A stretch of 64,000 nt of DNA, from positions 1,302,001 to 1,366,000 of the forward strand of contig CAZHLJ010000001.1 in NCBI GenBank assembly GCA_964533215.1, written 5' to 3'. The notes beneath the pieces are model-generated. The model did no database searches, was not told the origin of the DNA, and saw nothing but the letters and a program-made list of their open reading frames with translations. Of this stretch, positions 1 through 8,715 are shown piece by piece (position 1 is the stretch's first letter; every line of letters starts with the position of its first letter). The position numbers and the translations under genes are program-made. This DNA comes from Bact-08 sp964533215. GTDB lineage: Bacteria; Bacteroidota; Bacteroidia; Bacteroidales; UBA932.

Positions 1-299
1 ACAAGGTTTACTTGGTAGGGGTTGATCTTTGTATCACTCCAGATATCGTACTCCTCAGGCATTTCGGTAAAATCCAGTGACCTTACAAAGTCAAGAATGG
101 GAGATATCTCATGCTTGAAGTATAGCTTGAAAATATCACTATTGTAAAGTGGAGTGAACTTTGGTAGTTCAGGCAGAGGAGAGGCAGGCTTAGGAACCAT
201 AGGACCGGAGTCTCTTCTTCTTGAAGCACCGGAAACAGTACATGCAATTAAAAGAGAGAAAAGAAATAATAGAAATGTGAATTTTGGATTGTTAAGCAT
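1..299 (-). CDS. Lipoprotein, N-terminal part only (runs off window edge)
   Basis: Reading leftward from ATG 299, the frame is open to the window edge, giving about 99 residues. It begins with a hydrophobic signal and the lipobox LLIAC (Cys about residue 20), so the product should be an exported lipoprotein. After a Ser/Pro-rich linker comes a segment ending in YDIWSDTKINPYQV. That resembles, from memory, the start of some Bacteroidota M23 metallopeptidases, but the catalytic part lies outside the window, so this is only a guess. The start overlaps the gyrB stop by 8 bases (ATGCTTAA), so the gene is probably cotranscribed with gyrB. Confidence 0.6.
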   Translation of the reverse strand, partial: MLNNPKFTFLLFLFSLLIACTVSGASRRRDSGPMVPKPASPLPELPKFTPLYNSDIFKLYFKHEISPILDFVRSLDFTEMPEEYDIWSDTKINPYQVNL

Positions 300-2283
300 C
301 AATATTAGCGTATTTTGCGTGAGCTTCAATAAATTCTCTTCTTGGTGGAACATCGTCTCCCATCAGCATTGAAAATATTCTGTCTGCCTCCGCTGCATTG
401 TCGATGCTTACCTGCTTGAGGAACCTGTTTTGAGGATCCATAGTTGTGTCCCATAGCTGTACGGCGTTCATCTCACCGAGACCTTTGTACCTTTGAACGT
501 GCAGACCGGTCTCCTTACCTTTTCCGAGTGCCTCTATTGCCCTTATCCTGTCTTCGTCAGTCCAGCAGTATTGCTCCTGTTTTCCTTTCTTAACAAGGAA
601 GAGCGGTGGAGTGGCTATGTATACATAACCATTCTTTATAAGGTCCTGCATATATCTGAAGAAGAAGGTCAGGATAAGTGTGTCAATGTGGCTTCCGTCC
701 ACATCGGCATCCGTCATCAGTATGACCTTGTGATAGCGTAGTTTCGAAATATTAAGTGCTTTTGAGTCTTCCTCTGTTCCTATGGTTACACCCAGTGCAG
801 TGTATATATTACGGATCTCCTCACTTTCAAAGACTCTGTGTTCCATTGCTTTTTCAACATTCAGGATTTTACCCCTCAATGGCAGGATGGCCTGGTACAT
901 TCTGTCTCGCCCTGTTTTGGCGGTTCCACCTGCGGAATCTCCCTCGACAAGGAACAGCTCACATTTGGCAGGGTCCCTGTCTGAGCAGTCTGCCAGCTTG
1001 CCAGGTAGTCCGGAACCTGACATTACTGTCTTCCTCTGAACCAACTCACGTGCTTTTCTTGCTGCATGACGTGCTGTAGCTGCAAGAATAACCTTGTCAA
1101 TGATGTTCTTGGCATCTTTTGGATTCTCTTCAAGATATATTTCCAGTGCAGTTGTTGTGGCTTGGGAAACAGCGGCCATAACCTCAGAGTTACCCAGTTT
1201 CGTCTTTGTCTGGCCTTCAAACTGTGGTTCTGAAACCTTGACCGAAATAATCGCCGTCAGACCCTCTCTGAAGTCAGATGCGTCTATCTCAAATTTAAGT
1301 TTGGAGAGCATGCCGTTTTTGTCAGCATAGTTTTTAAGCGTGGTTGTGAGACCTCTCTTAAAACCGCTAAGGTGGGTACCACCCTCTATTGTGTTGATAT
1401 TGTTTACGTATGAGTGGATGTTCTCTGCAAATCCGTTGTTGTACTGCATTGCAACCTCGATTGGTATACCGGTCTTGTCACTCTCCAGATAAATAGGTTT
1501 CTCTGTGAGTATTTCACGTGTACCGTCAAGGTATTGTACGAATTCCATTAGTCCCAGGTCTGAATGGAATGTCTCTGTTGCAGGTTTATGTTCAGTTGAA
1601 TCTCCATTGCCGTTCTCTGAATCTGGCTCCTGTTCCCTCATGTCTGTAAGGGTAAGTGTCAGCCCTTTGTTGAGGAATGCGAGCTCTCTCAGACGTGTCG
1701 CAAGTATCTCATAGTTGTATATTGTACTCTGAGTGAAGATTTCGCTGTCCGGTTTAAAGGTTATTATTGTACCTCTTCTTTCTGAATCTCCTACTTCCTT
1801 TACCGGGTACAAAGGGAATCCCCTTTCAAACTCTTGAATGAAATATTTGCCCTCTCTGTATATTTCGGCAGTAAGATGGGACGAAAGCGCATTTACGCAA
1901 GAGACACCAACACCGTGAAGACCTCCCGATACTTTATATGAGTCTTTGCTGAACTTTCCACCCGCATGGAGGACTGTCAGAACAACTTCCAAGGCAGAGC
2001 GGCCCTCTTTTTCATGCATACCGGTAGGTATGCCTCTTCCGTTATCTGACACTGTAACTGAATTGTCAGGGTTTATCACTACCTCGATATTTGTACAATG
2101 ACCTGCCAGAGCCTCGTCGATAGAGTTATCCACTACTTCATATACCAAATGGTGAAGACCTCTGGAGCCAACATCACCAATGTACATTGAAGGGCGTTTT
2201 CTAACGGCCTCTAAACCTTCCAGGACTTGAATACTGTCAGCAGAATACTGCGTGCTTGCAGAAATGGATTCGTTTTCCTTCAT
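292..2283 (-). CDS. gyrB: DNA gyrase subunit B
   Basis: ATPase subunit of the type II topoisomerase that introduces negative supercoils. In order: GHKL ATP-binding domain (EAVRKRPSMYIGD near residue 25, DNSIDEA, GRGIPTG, GLHGVGVSCVNA), transducer and S5 fold, then the TOPRIM domain (LVEGDSAGGTAK, MTDADVDGSHI) and a C-terminal tail with QRYKGLGEMN. About 663 residues is normal for a GyrB without the proteobacterial insert. The frame is open to 2352, but a TAnnTTTG promoter element at 2311-2318 lies inside that extension, so I take ATG 2283 (MKENES) as the start. ParE is the main alternative; the overall motif set favours GyrB. Confidence 0.96.
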   Translation of the reverse strand: MKENESISASTQYSADSIQVLEGLEAVRKRPSMYIGDVGSRGLHHLVYEVVDNSIDEALAGHCTNIEVVINPDNSVTVSDNGRGIPTGMHEKEGRSALEVVLTVLHAGGKFSKDSYKVSGGLHGVGVSCVNALSSHLTAEIYREGKYFIQEFERGFPLYPVKEVGDSERRGTIITFKPDSEIFTQSTIYNYEILATRLRELAFLNKGLTLTLTDMREQEPDSENGNGDSTEHKPATETFHSDLGLMEFVQYLDGTREILTEKPIYLESDKTGIPIEVAMQYNNGFAENIHSYVNNINTIEGGTHLSGFKRGLTTTLKNYADKNGMLSKLKFEIDASDFREGLTAIISVKVSEPQFEGQTKTKLGNSEVMAAVSQATTTALEIYLEENPKDAKNIIDKVILAATARHAARKARELVQRKTVMSGSGLPGKLADCSDRDPAKCELFLVEGDSAGGTAKTGRDRMYQAILPLRGKILNVEKAMEHRVFESEEIRNIYTALGVTIGTEEDSKALNISKLRYHKVILMTDADVDGSHIDTLILTFFFRYMQDLIKNGYVYIATPPLFLVKKGKQEQYCWTDEDRIRAIEALGKGKETGLHVQRYKGLGEMNAVQLWDTTMDPQNRFLKQVSIDNAAEADRIFSMLMGDDVPPRREFIEAHAKYANIDA

Positions 2284-2310
2284 TTTAAATCTCTCTGTTT
2301 TTAAAGATGA

Positions 2311-2318
2311 CAAAGTTA
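2311..2318 (-). promoter_or_regulatory. gyrB promoter, -7 element TAACTTTG
   Basis: TAACTTTG on the minus strand matches the Bacteroidota TAnnTTTG element. It lies 28 bases before ATG 2283, so it excludes the longer in-frame start at 2352. No clear TTG was seen at the expected upstream spacing. Confidence 0.6.
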
Positions 2319-2392
2319 GGGAAAATAGAGAAAAAATCCTAATAATTTTCAAGAAATTACTAGGATTTAATTATGATTTAAGTAGTTGATAA

Positions 2393-4228
2393 TCAGAGTT
2401 TAAAAATAACTCCGGCCCCGGCTCCAATACCTGGACTGCTATAATACATCTGGTAAAGTTCGCTTGCATCCAGAATGTTATTGAGCTTAAGATAGAACGA
2501 TATTTTTTTATTATAGACGTAAGTCACATCCAGATTCAAAGTGGCAAAAGATGAGGTAAATTCGTTATCTGAATTTAAGGATTGGTCTTTGAAAGGGTTA
2601 AAGTGATAAAGTACCTGGGTTTTGGACCTGTAGTGCAGGGAGGCTCCGAATATCAGCCTCTCTCTCCAGTTATATCGTCCGAATGCATTTAGTTCAAAAG
2701 GAGGTAAGTTGTAAACTGTGGAGGAGTCCTTATTTGTATAGTCATTATATTCAAAGCTCAATCCTGATTCAAAATCAGTGGACTTCCAGAAAAACTCTCC
2801 TCCAATACCGAGCTTGTGCATGTCTTTGTATACTGGTATAAATGAGTTTCTTGGACCAATCCAAATGCTGGAATAATAGTTAAGGTTCATATGGTTTATG
2901 TACTTGGTGTATCCTCCATAGATATGGTACGATAACCTCTCCTTGATCTCACCTTTCAGCCCGATTCTTGCTATGATTGGTTCCTCTGTGGTGCGAAGTT
3001 CTATATTAGGGGTTATCCATGGATTATCCTCCATGGTACCCTGATATGTTCTGAAATTGTTTTTCCCATCCACCATTGCATATAGCCATAATCTGTTTTT
3101 TGCAATTTCGTATGTGATGTTCCCGGTTAAAAAAATGTTGAAGGATTCAACGGATGGAATTACATATTTGTCGAATCGCAGCCCTAGCTCGAACAGCCAT
3201 CTGTCTTTGCTGAAAGTGTAATAAGGATGTATCTCCATATCGTATCTGTCCAGGCTGTTTGTATTTGTACTGTTTGATGTCTGGTATCTGAAGCCAAAAA
3301 GAAACTTGTTGAACTTTCCAAATTTTGGTCCTACGGCGCCGTTGATACAAATATAATTTTCATTGAAATCTCTAAGCGTGTTGTACTGGTTGTTCAGGAT
3401 GAATTTCTCGTAGTTTCCTTTATCCCCCATGCGACTATAACTGAAGCCAAGGTTATAGTAAAATGAGTTAGGCCGGTTATTGGTTGAGCGGATAAAGAAT
3501 TTACCTCCTATCTTGTCATATGTGTGTGAAAGAGTGTCTTTCATATAGGAGAGGTTGTATCTTCTTGGTAGAGTCTTGGCGTCCGGCGCAAAAACAGAGA
3601 TCTCTACCGGCAATATATATTCGATGTCTTCCGGTTGGTTGTATCCGTAAAAGCTGAATAGATCTTTTTTATAGTCCAGGTTTATTCCCATTTCGCCTCC
3701 CTTCCAGCTATAGCCAAAATTAACTCCTGCGTTGTTCTGGTATGATGGCGCAGATACTTTGTACTTATCTCTCGATGTGCTGTTCCTGTCTGTGTTAACC
3801 AATGGCACGTCTCCCCAGAAAGAGTTGTGTTTAGCGTAAACTGTGAGAGACAGATTTGATGGGAGATTGGGCTGGTAATACATGTCCAGATGAGGGTTGA
3901 GAGGTATGTTTAGCCCAAGATTGCCATAAAAAACAGGATATATGGCGGCAGCAGATGACTCAATCTGGGCAGAAGGAAGAGGTGAAAACTCGTAAAGATC
4001 TTTTATCGCTTTATCAAAAATTGAATAGTTGAAATTCAGGTTGAAGTTGCTTAAAGTGTCAGAGTACGTTGTGTTGAGCTTCCCTTTTTGAATCTCTAGC
4101 AACTTGGCATCAAAATCACGTCTGACTTCAAGTACCGGATCAATTTTTTGTTGCGCACAAAGCGGTTGCAGCAGTGCCGGAGCACTTAGGATAGTAAAAC
4201 TGATAAAAATTTGTCTTGTTATGCTCAT
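2393..4228 (-). CDS. Plug-less outer-membrane beta-barrel protein (TonB-receptor-like)
   Basis: This 611-residue protein has a signal peptide (cleavage near LCAQ), then about 580 residues of alternating aromatic/polar strands typical of a 20-22-stranded barrel, ending in the outer-membrane signature ...GVIFKL. Strands such as NFGYSWKGGEMGINLDYK and LSYHIYGGYTKYINHMNLNY recall the barrel of TonB-dependent receptors. No plug domain or TonB box is visible, and the length is short for a full receptor. It starts 11 bp after the TPR gene, so the two are almost certainly one operon and probably work together at the outer membrane. Substrate unknown. Confidence 0.75.
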   Translation of the reverse strand: MSITRQIFISFTILSAPALLQPLCAQQKIDPVLEVRRDFDAKLLEIQKGKLNTTYSDTLSNFNLNFNYSIFDKAIKDLYEFSPLPSAQIESSAAAIYPVFYGNLGLNIPLNPHLDMYYQPNLPSNLSLTVYAKHNSFWGDVPLVNTDRNSTSRDKYKVSAPSYQNNAGVNFGYSWKGGEMGINLDYKKDLFSFYGYNQPEDIEYILPVEISVFAPDAKTLPRRYNLSYMKDTLSHTYDKIGGKFFIRSTNNRPNSFYYNLGFSYSRMGDKGNYEKFILNNQYNTLRDFNENYICINGAVGPKFGKFNKFLFGFRYQTSNSTNTNSLDRYDMEIHPYYTFSKDRWLFELGLRFDKYVIPSVESFNIFLTGNITYEIAKNRLWLYAMVDGKNNFRTYQGTMEDNPWITPNIELRTTEEPIIARIGLKGEIKERLSYHIYGGYTKYINHMNLNYYSSIWIGPRNSFIPVYKDMHKLGIGGEFFWKSTDFESGLSFEYNDYTNKDSSTVYNLPPFELNAFGRYNWRERLIFGASLHYRSKTQVLYHFNPFKDQSLNSDNEFTSSFATLNLDVTYVYNKKISFYLKLNNILDASELYQMYYSSPGIGAGAGVIFKL

Positions 4229-4239
4229 AATCTTGATCT

Positions 4240-7200
4240 CTATTTTGCTCTGTTTTCAATTTTAGAAAGCCTCATCTTTATCTGCTCGGCAATGTCGTCC
4301 TTGGTTTTTGGCTTATAAGAATCAAGAATGCTTTTGAAAGTTGCTTCTGCCTGTTTCCAATTTTCTCGTTCTGCGTAGCTGTCTCCAAGAAGTATGTAGC
4401 TTTTTGCAAGCCAGTATGATTGAGGAGTACGCGAGTCAGAAAAAGCAAAAACCTCTTTCTCCACTGCTGCAAAATCACCATTGTCAAAAGTGTTGGATAT
4501 GAGCAGGTAATTGCATTCTGCACCTTCGGGAGTTATTTTGTTTTTAGCCAGATCCTTTAGCAATGGAAGTGCATTTGCTCTTTCGCCCAACATATAGTAA
4601 GACTTGGCCATTATATATTTTACCCTGAATTTGTCAGTCTCGCTTAGATTGAAGTTGCCTGCCCTTTGTGACTCTGCAAGAGCATTCTCATATTGACGGT
4701 CCATATAGAATGAATTCATCTTTCCCATCTGAGCCTCAATCTTGTTGTTTTCCAATGCTGCAATCATGCTGAGGGTTGAGTAGCCCTTGAGAGCCTGAGG
4801 GTAGTTTTCCAACTGGTAGGATATTCTGGCGTAGTTGAGAGTAGCCAGTTCAGAGAAAGATCCCTCTCCCTTTTCCATTACCTTGAAAAATGCGTCTAGA
4901 GCAAGCTGAGGCTTTCCTATTTTCTGATATGACTCGCCAAGATAGAACCAAGCTTGAGATATTTTTGTACCGTTTGGATGGCGGTTTATAAATGACGTGA
5001 GGGAGCTGATTGCTGAAGGGTAATTTCCGGCAAGATATTGCTTCTCTGCCGAGTTGAATATCATCTGCTCCTTGTCGTCTGTATTCTTGGCTTTTGAAAG
5101 TCCGAGCTTGTCCAGATAGTCGAGATAGGTCTCAGAATCTCCTCTTTCCGAATAGATATTTTCCAGGCCGGCTATCGCACTTTGTGCCTCTGGTGAAAGA
5201 GGGCTCTCTTCAAGGATTCTCTTGTAATACTCTATGGCTTTGTCGCCCTCTTGCTGATTTATACACACAAGTCCCATCTCTAGCAGGGCTTTTGTGTAGT
5301 AGTGGCTGTCACGGAAGTCTGTGCTAAGCTCTTGAAAGTATTTCATTGCTCCAGCATTGTCACCTGCTTGAACCAATGTGCGGCCAAGCTCGTAAACAAA
5401 TTCCGGGTAATACTTGGTTCTGGTGTTTGTTCCAACAATCTCCTTGAGCTCATCTATCTTCTTGTGGTCTTCTCCGAGAAGTCCGTATGATATTGCCATC
5501 TGATACCTGGCATAGGAACTTGTCAGAGGATCTTTGTCCTGTACCTGGGAAAAGACATCAACGGCTCCCCTGTAATCTCTCTGCATGAAAAGGCAGTCTC
5601 CAAGCCTAAGCCTTGCCTCAGTTGCGTACAATGCCTTTGGCGAACTTATGTACTTTTTGAACCAATCCTGAGCTTGCTTGAAGTTGCCTGTCTTGAAATA
5701 TCCGTAGGCAAGATTGTATACAGCTGTGTTATATTCCTGAGTCTGTCTGAACTTTTCATCCTTGGTTACTAGTATCAGGTTGATATCAATGGATTTCTGG
5801 AACTGGTCGTCACGGAAAAGGGATTCCGCAAGCCAGAATCTTGCGACGTTCTTTAGGGCGTAATTAGCTCCTGAATTGGAAATGGAAAGCTCAAAGTATT
5901 GAATTGCATCTCTGTACCCACCCAAATTGACAAGCTGCATTCCCCGGAGAAATGAAGCCTTTTGCAGATTCTGTAAATCTCTGGCAGACGGATTTTTAAT
6001 TTTGGACAAGGTTTCTACGGCCGATTTGTAATCCTGCGAAAGCAGATAATAGCTGGCGATATAGTTTTGAATCTCATTGAATTTAGGTTCAGGAGGTGAA
6101 AATTCATTCAGATACTGCTGGAATTTGCTTATGTCGGAGTTAAGGTCGAAAGAGAGCTTTGCATAATTGAACATTGCATCCTCTTTTATGAGTTGGTCTG
6201 ATTCATCTGTAGCAGCTATTTTAAAGGCATTTAGTGCCATCTGCTTGTTTTTTAGTTCTACATAACACTGTCCGATATGGTATTGGGCATTCTGTGAGAG
6301 GCTGTCCTTTGTAGTAGCAGCTTTATTCAAAGATTCTATTGCTCCTTTGTAATTTTTAAGCTTGTATGAGATTATACCCTGATAGTACACATCTTTTCTT
6401 GAAAGTTCACCGCTGGAGAGTGAGTATTTGTCGAAATAGTATTTTGCCTTTTCAGTATTGTTTTTGTAAAAATAAGATTCCGAGAGCATTCTGGCTGTTT
6501 TGGTTTTGAACTCCTGAGATACCAGCTCATAGACCTTATCTCCATTTTGAGTTACCTTGTCGAAATCCTTTAACATAAAATTCGACTCCAGTTTGTAGAA
6601 TTGAGCAAGGATTGAGAATCTAGGGTCATTCTCTATACGGGAGAATATCTCTATTGCCTTTGGAAAATTCTTCTTCATGTAATATATGTAGGCGGAATAA
6701 TAGAGACTAGGGTTTGTATAGGATGTGTATACACCCTTGGAGACTCTGTCAAGTTCGGAGAGAGCCATCTCAAGATTACCAGTTCTCATATGTGTATACC
6801 CGAGCTTGAAATCGTACTCTACGCGCTTCTCTTTTGTCAGATTGCTCCTGACTATCTTTGCGAGTATCTCGAGAGCCTTGTCAAAAGAATTTTCATTGAA
6901 GTGATGGGATGCATATTTGAGGTAAATATCTTCCAATTGACTTGAGTATGGATGTGATGCTTCGTATGAAGAAACAAGGCCGTCAAGGTTCGGTTTTGAC
7001 AATTCGATTGCTATCAAGACTTTGTATCCTTCGGCTTCGGCCCTGCCTATGACCTTATAGTCATCGGCCAGTCTTAGGGCATTGTCAAACTCCAAGTCTG
7101 CTGCCTGAAAAAAAGATTTATTGTAAAGTTCAACCCCGCGGTTGAAATGTTCTGAATACTTATTGTCGTTCTGCCTGGCATCCATTTTCTCGGCTGAAAA

Positions 7201-7254
7201 TAGAGAAAGTATTACCAGAAAACCAACGGCACATCTCTTTATTATGTTTATCAT
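4240..7254 (-). CDS. Exported large tetratricopeptide-repeat protein
   Basis: This 1004-residue protein has an N-terminal signal (GFLVILSLFSAEKMDA) followed by TPR units throughout. Examples are HFNRGVELYNKSFFQAADLEF near residue 37, AQYHIGQCYVELKNKQMALNAF near 330, AWFYLGESYQKIGKPQLALDAF near 780 and LGDSYAERENWKQAEATF near 960. TPR solenoids bind protein partners, so a periplasmic scaffold is likely. Related Bacteroidota proteins are sometimes annotated as putative TonB-system components; I recall this and cannot check it. It is the first gene of a two-gene operon with the barrel protein downstream. No enzymatic domain is seen. Confidence 0.8.
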   Translation of the reverse strand: MINIIKRCAVGFLVILSLFSAEKMDARQNDNKYSEHFNRGVELYNKSFFQAADLEFDNALRLADDYKVIGRAEAEGYKVLIAIELSKPNLDGLVSSYEASHPYSSQLEDIYLKYASHHFNENSFDKALEILAKIVRSNLTKEKRVEYDFKLGYTHMRTGNLEMALSELDRVSKGVYTSYTNPSLYYSAYIYYMKKNFPKAIEIFSRIENDPRFSILAQFYKLESNFMLKDFDKVTQNGDKVYELVSQEFKTKTARMLSESYFYKNNTEKAKYYFDKYSLSSGELSRKDVYYQGIISYKLKNYKGAIESLNKAATTKDSLSQNAQYHIGQCYVELKNKQMALNAFKIAATDESDQLIKEDAMFNYAKLSFDLNSDISKFQQYLNEFSPPEPKFNEIQNYIASYYLLSQDYKSAVETLSKIKNPSARDLQNLQKASFLRGMQLVNLGGYRDAIQYFELSISNSGANYALKNVARFWLAESLFRDDQFQKSIDINLILVTKDEKFRQTQEYNTAVYNLAYGYFKTGNFKQAQDWFKKYISSPKALYATEARLRLGDCLFMQRDYRGAVDVFSQVQDKDPLTSSYARYQMAISYGLLGEDHKKIDELKEIVGTNTRTKYYPEFVYELGRTLVQAGDNAGAMKYFQELSTDFRDSHYYTKALLEMGLVCINQQEGDKAIEYYKRILEESPLSPEAQSAIAGLENIYSERGDSETYLDYLDKLGLSKAKNTDDKEQMIFNSAEKQYLAGNYPSAISSLTSFINRHPNGTKISQAWFYLGESYQKIGKPQLALDAFFKVMEKGEGSFSELATLNYARISYQLENYPQALKGYSTLSMIAALENNKIEAQMGKMNSFYMDRQYENALAESQRAGNFNLSETDKFRVKYIMAKSYYMLGERANALPLLKDLAKNKITPEGAECNYLLISNTFDNGDFAAVEKEVFAFSDSRTPQSYWLAKSYILLGDSYAERENWKQAEATFKSILDSYKPKTKDDIAEQIKMRLSKIENRAK

Positions 7255-7298
7255 GAGATAATTTATTTGTCAGATAATGGTTTAAAGTCCAAATTTAG

Positions 7299-7306
7299 TA
7301 AATTTG
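7299..7306 (+). promoter_or_regulatory. Promoter -7 element TAAATTTG before the ftsE-like gene
   Basis: TAAATTTG lies 22 bases upstream of ATG 7329, in the 74-bp divergent gap with the TPR gene. It fits the TAnnTTTG consensus. No convincing -33 TTG was found. Confidence 0.5.
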
Positions 7307-7328
7307 CATTAATAAAGCGACAAAATAT

Positions 7329-8054
7329 ATGCCATCTCATTCAGATAAACCCTTAATAGAGTTAGTAAAAGTTGATATAGTCAAAGAGGATAGTCTTATT
7401 CTTTCAGACGTTTCTCTTAAAGTTTTTCCTGCAGATTTTATTTATCTGGTAGGTAAAGTAGGGAGTGGAAAGTCTTCCGTGATAAAAACCATAATAGGGG
7501 AGATTCCTGTCAGAAAGGGAGAGGCCCGGGTTGCCGGCTTTGACCTTACCAGGATAAAAGAGGGCGAGATTCCTCTTCTCAGGAGAAGTATTGGTGTTGT
7601 TTTCCAGGATTTTCAGCTGCTTTCAGACCGTTCTGTATACGAAAACCTGAAATTCGTATTGCTAGCAACTGGCTGGAAAGATAAAAATCAGATAGATAGG
7701 GTTATAAAAGACAAACTTGAGAGTGTTGGAATGTTTCTTAAAGCTCATAAGATGCCTCATCAGTTGTCTGGAGGTGAACAGCAGAGGGTGGCAATTGCAA
7801 GAGCCCTTCTCAATGATCCCCGGATTATTCTGGCTGATGAGCCTACCGGCAATCTGGATATAGATTCTGCTTACGAGTTTATGGATCTTCTTATGAAGAT
7901 TCATCGTGAGAGCAATACTGCAATAATTGTTGTAACGCACAATAGGGCACTCTTCAAAAGATATCCTGGCAGGGTGATGCTTTGTGAGAATCTTGCCTGC
8001 AAAGAACTGGAGATGCTTCAAGAGATAGATTTCTCTCAATTGCTTGACGAGTAG
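7329..8054 (+). CDS. ftsE: ABC transporter ATPase, FtsE-like
   Basis: Cytoplasmic ATPase of the FtsE/LolD/MacB type. Seen: Walker A GKVGSGKSS (residues 42-50), Q-loop FQDFQLL (92-98), signature LSGGEQQR (146-153), Walker B IILADEPTGNLD (167-178) and H-loop VVTHN. At 241 residues it is a little longer than typical FtsE. In other bacteria FtsE pairs with the membrane protein FtsX to activate cell-wall hydrolases at the septum. No ftsX or other permease gene lies in this window, so the subfamily call rests on motifs alone; LolD-like is the alternative. It is followed 7 bp later by nth. Confidence 0.75.
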   Translation: MPSHSDKPLIELVKVDIVKEDSLILSDVSLKVFPADFIYLVGKVGSGKSSVIKTIIGEIPVRKGEARVAGFDLTRIKEGEIPLLRRSIGVVFQDFQLLSDRSVYENLKFVLLATGWKDKNQIDRVIKDKLESVGMFLKAHKMPHQLSGGEQQRVAIARALLNDPRIILADEPTGNLDIDSAYEFMDLLMKIHRESNTAIIVVTHNRALFKRYPGRVMLCENLACKELEMLQEIDFSQLLDE

Positions 8055-8061
8055 CTGTCTT

Positions 8062-8715
8062 ATGGAAAAGAGTGAGCGTTTCAGCAAGATTATTGAATGG
8101 TTTGAACTTAATATGCCTGTGGCAGCAAGTGAGCTGCATTTTGATAATCCTTTTGAGCTGCTTGTTTCTGTAATTCTTTCGGCTCAGTGTACTGATAAAA
8201 GGGTAAATATGGTAACTCCTGAACTGTTCAGAAGGTATCCTACGCCTGAGCTGCTTTCCAAGGCCTCTGTAAACGATGTGCTTAAGCTTGTTTCGTCTGT
8301 AACCTACCCAAACAGCAAAAGTGAATATCTTGTAAGAATGGCTCAGACTCTGGTTTTTAAATTCGGCTCAAGAGTTCCTTCCGATCCGGAAAAATTGCAA
8401 ATGCTTCCGGGGGTTGGCAGAAAGACGGCCAATGTAGTTGCCTCCATAGTATATGACAGACCGGTAATCGCCGTAGATACTCATGTGTTCAGAATATCAA
8501 GGAGACTGGGTCTGTCAGACAAGGAGACCCCACTTGGTGTAGAACTTGACCTTACGGAAAATATCCCGGAAGACAAGAGAGCTAAGGCACATCACTGGCT
8601 CATTCTTCATGGAAGGCATGTATGTGTTGCCAGAAAACCAAAATGTGGAGAGTGTGGTCTGAGCGGATTTTGCCTACATTATCATATTCATGGCAGTACT
8701 GATCTCCATAAATGA
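8062..8715 (+). CDS. nth: Endonuclease III (DNA glycosylase/AP lyase)
   Basis: Base-excision repair enzyme that removes oxidised pyrimidines. With the ATG at 8062 it is 217 residues. Helix-hairpin-helix LPGVGRK (115-121) carries the catalytic Lys121, and VDTHVFRISRRLG carries Asp139. A C-terminal [4Fe-4S] site has spacing C-X6-C-X2-C-X5-C (Cys188, 195, 198, 204). The frame extends to a TTG at 8044 inside ftsE, but the ATG start matches the family. Its last 42 bases overlap the 3' end of pyk on the other strand; the overlap begins just after the last cluster cysteine. Confidence 0.95.
   Translation: MEKSERFSKIIEWFELNMPVAASELHFDNPFELLVSVILSAQCTDKRVNMVTPELFRRYPTPELLSKASVNDVLKLVSSVTYPNSKSEYLVRMAQTLVFKFGSRVPSDPEKLQMLPGVGRKTANVVASIVYDRPVIAVDTHVFRISRRLGLSDKETPLGVELDLTENIPEDKRAKAHHWLILHGRHVCVARKPKCGECGLSGFCLHYHIHGSTDLHK

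Noticed and set aside
7662..8139. Minus-strand frames of 61 and 141 codons
   Set aside because: Shadows of ftsE and nth, with no independent signals.
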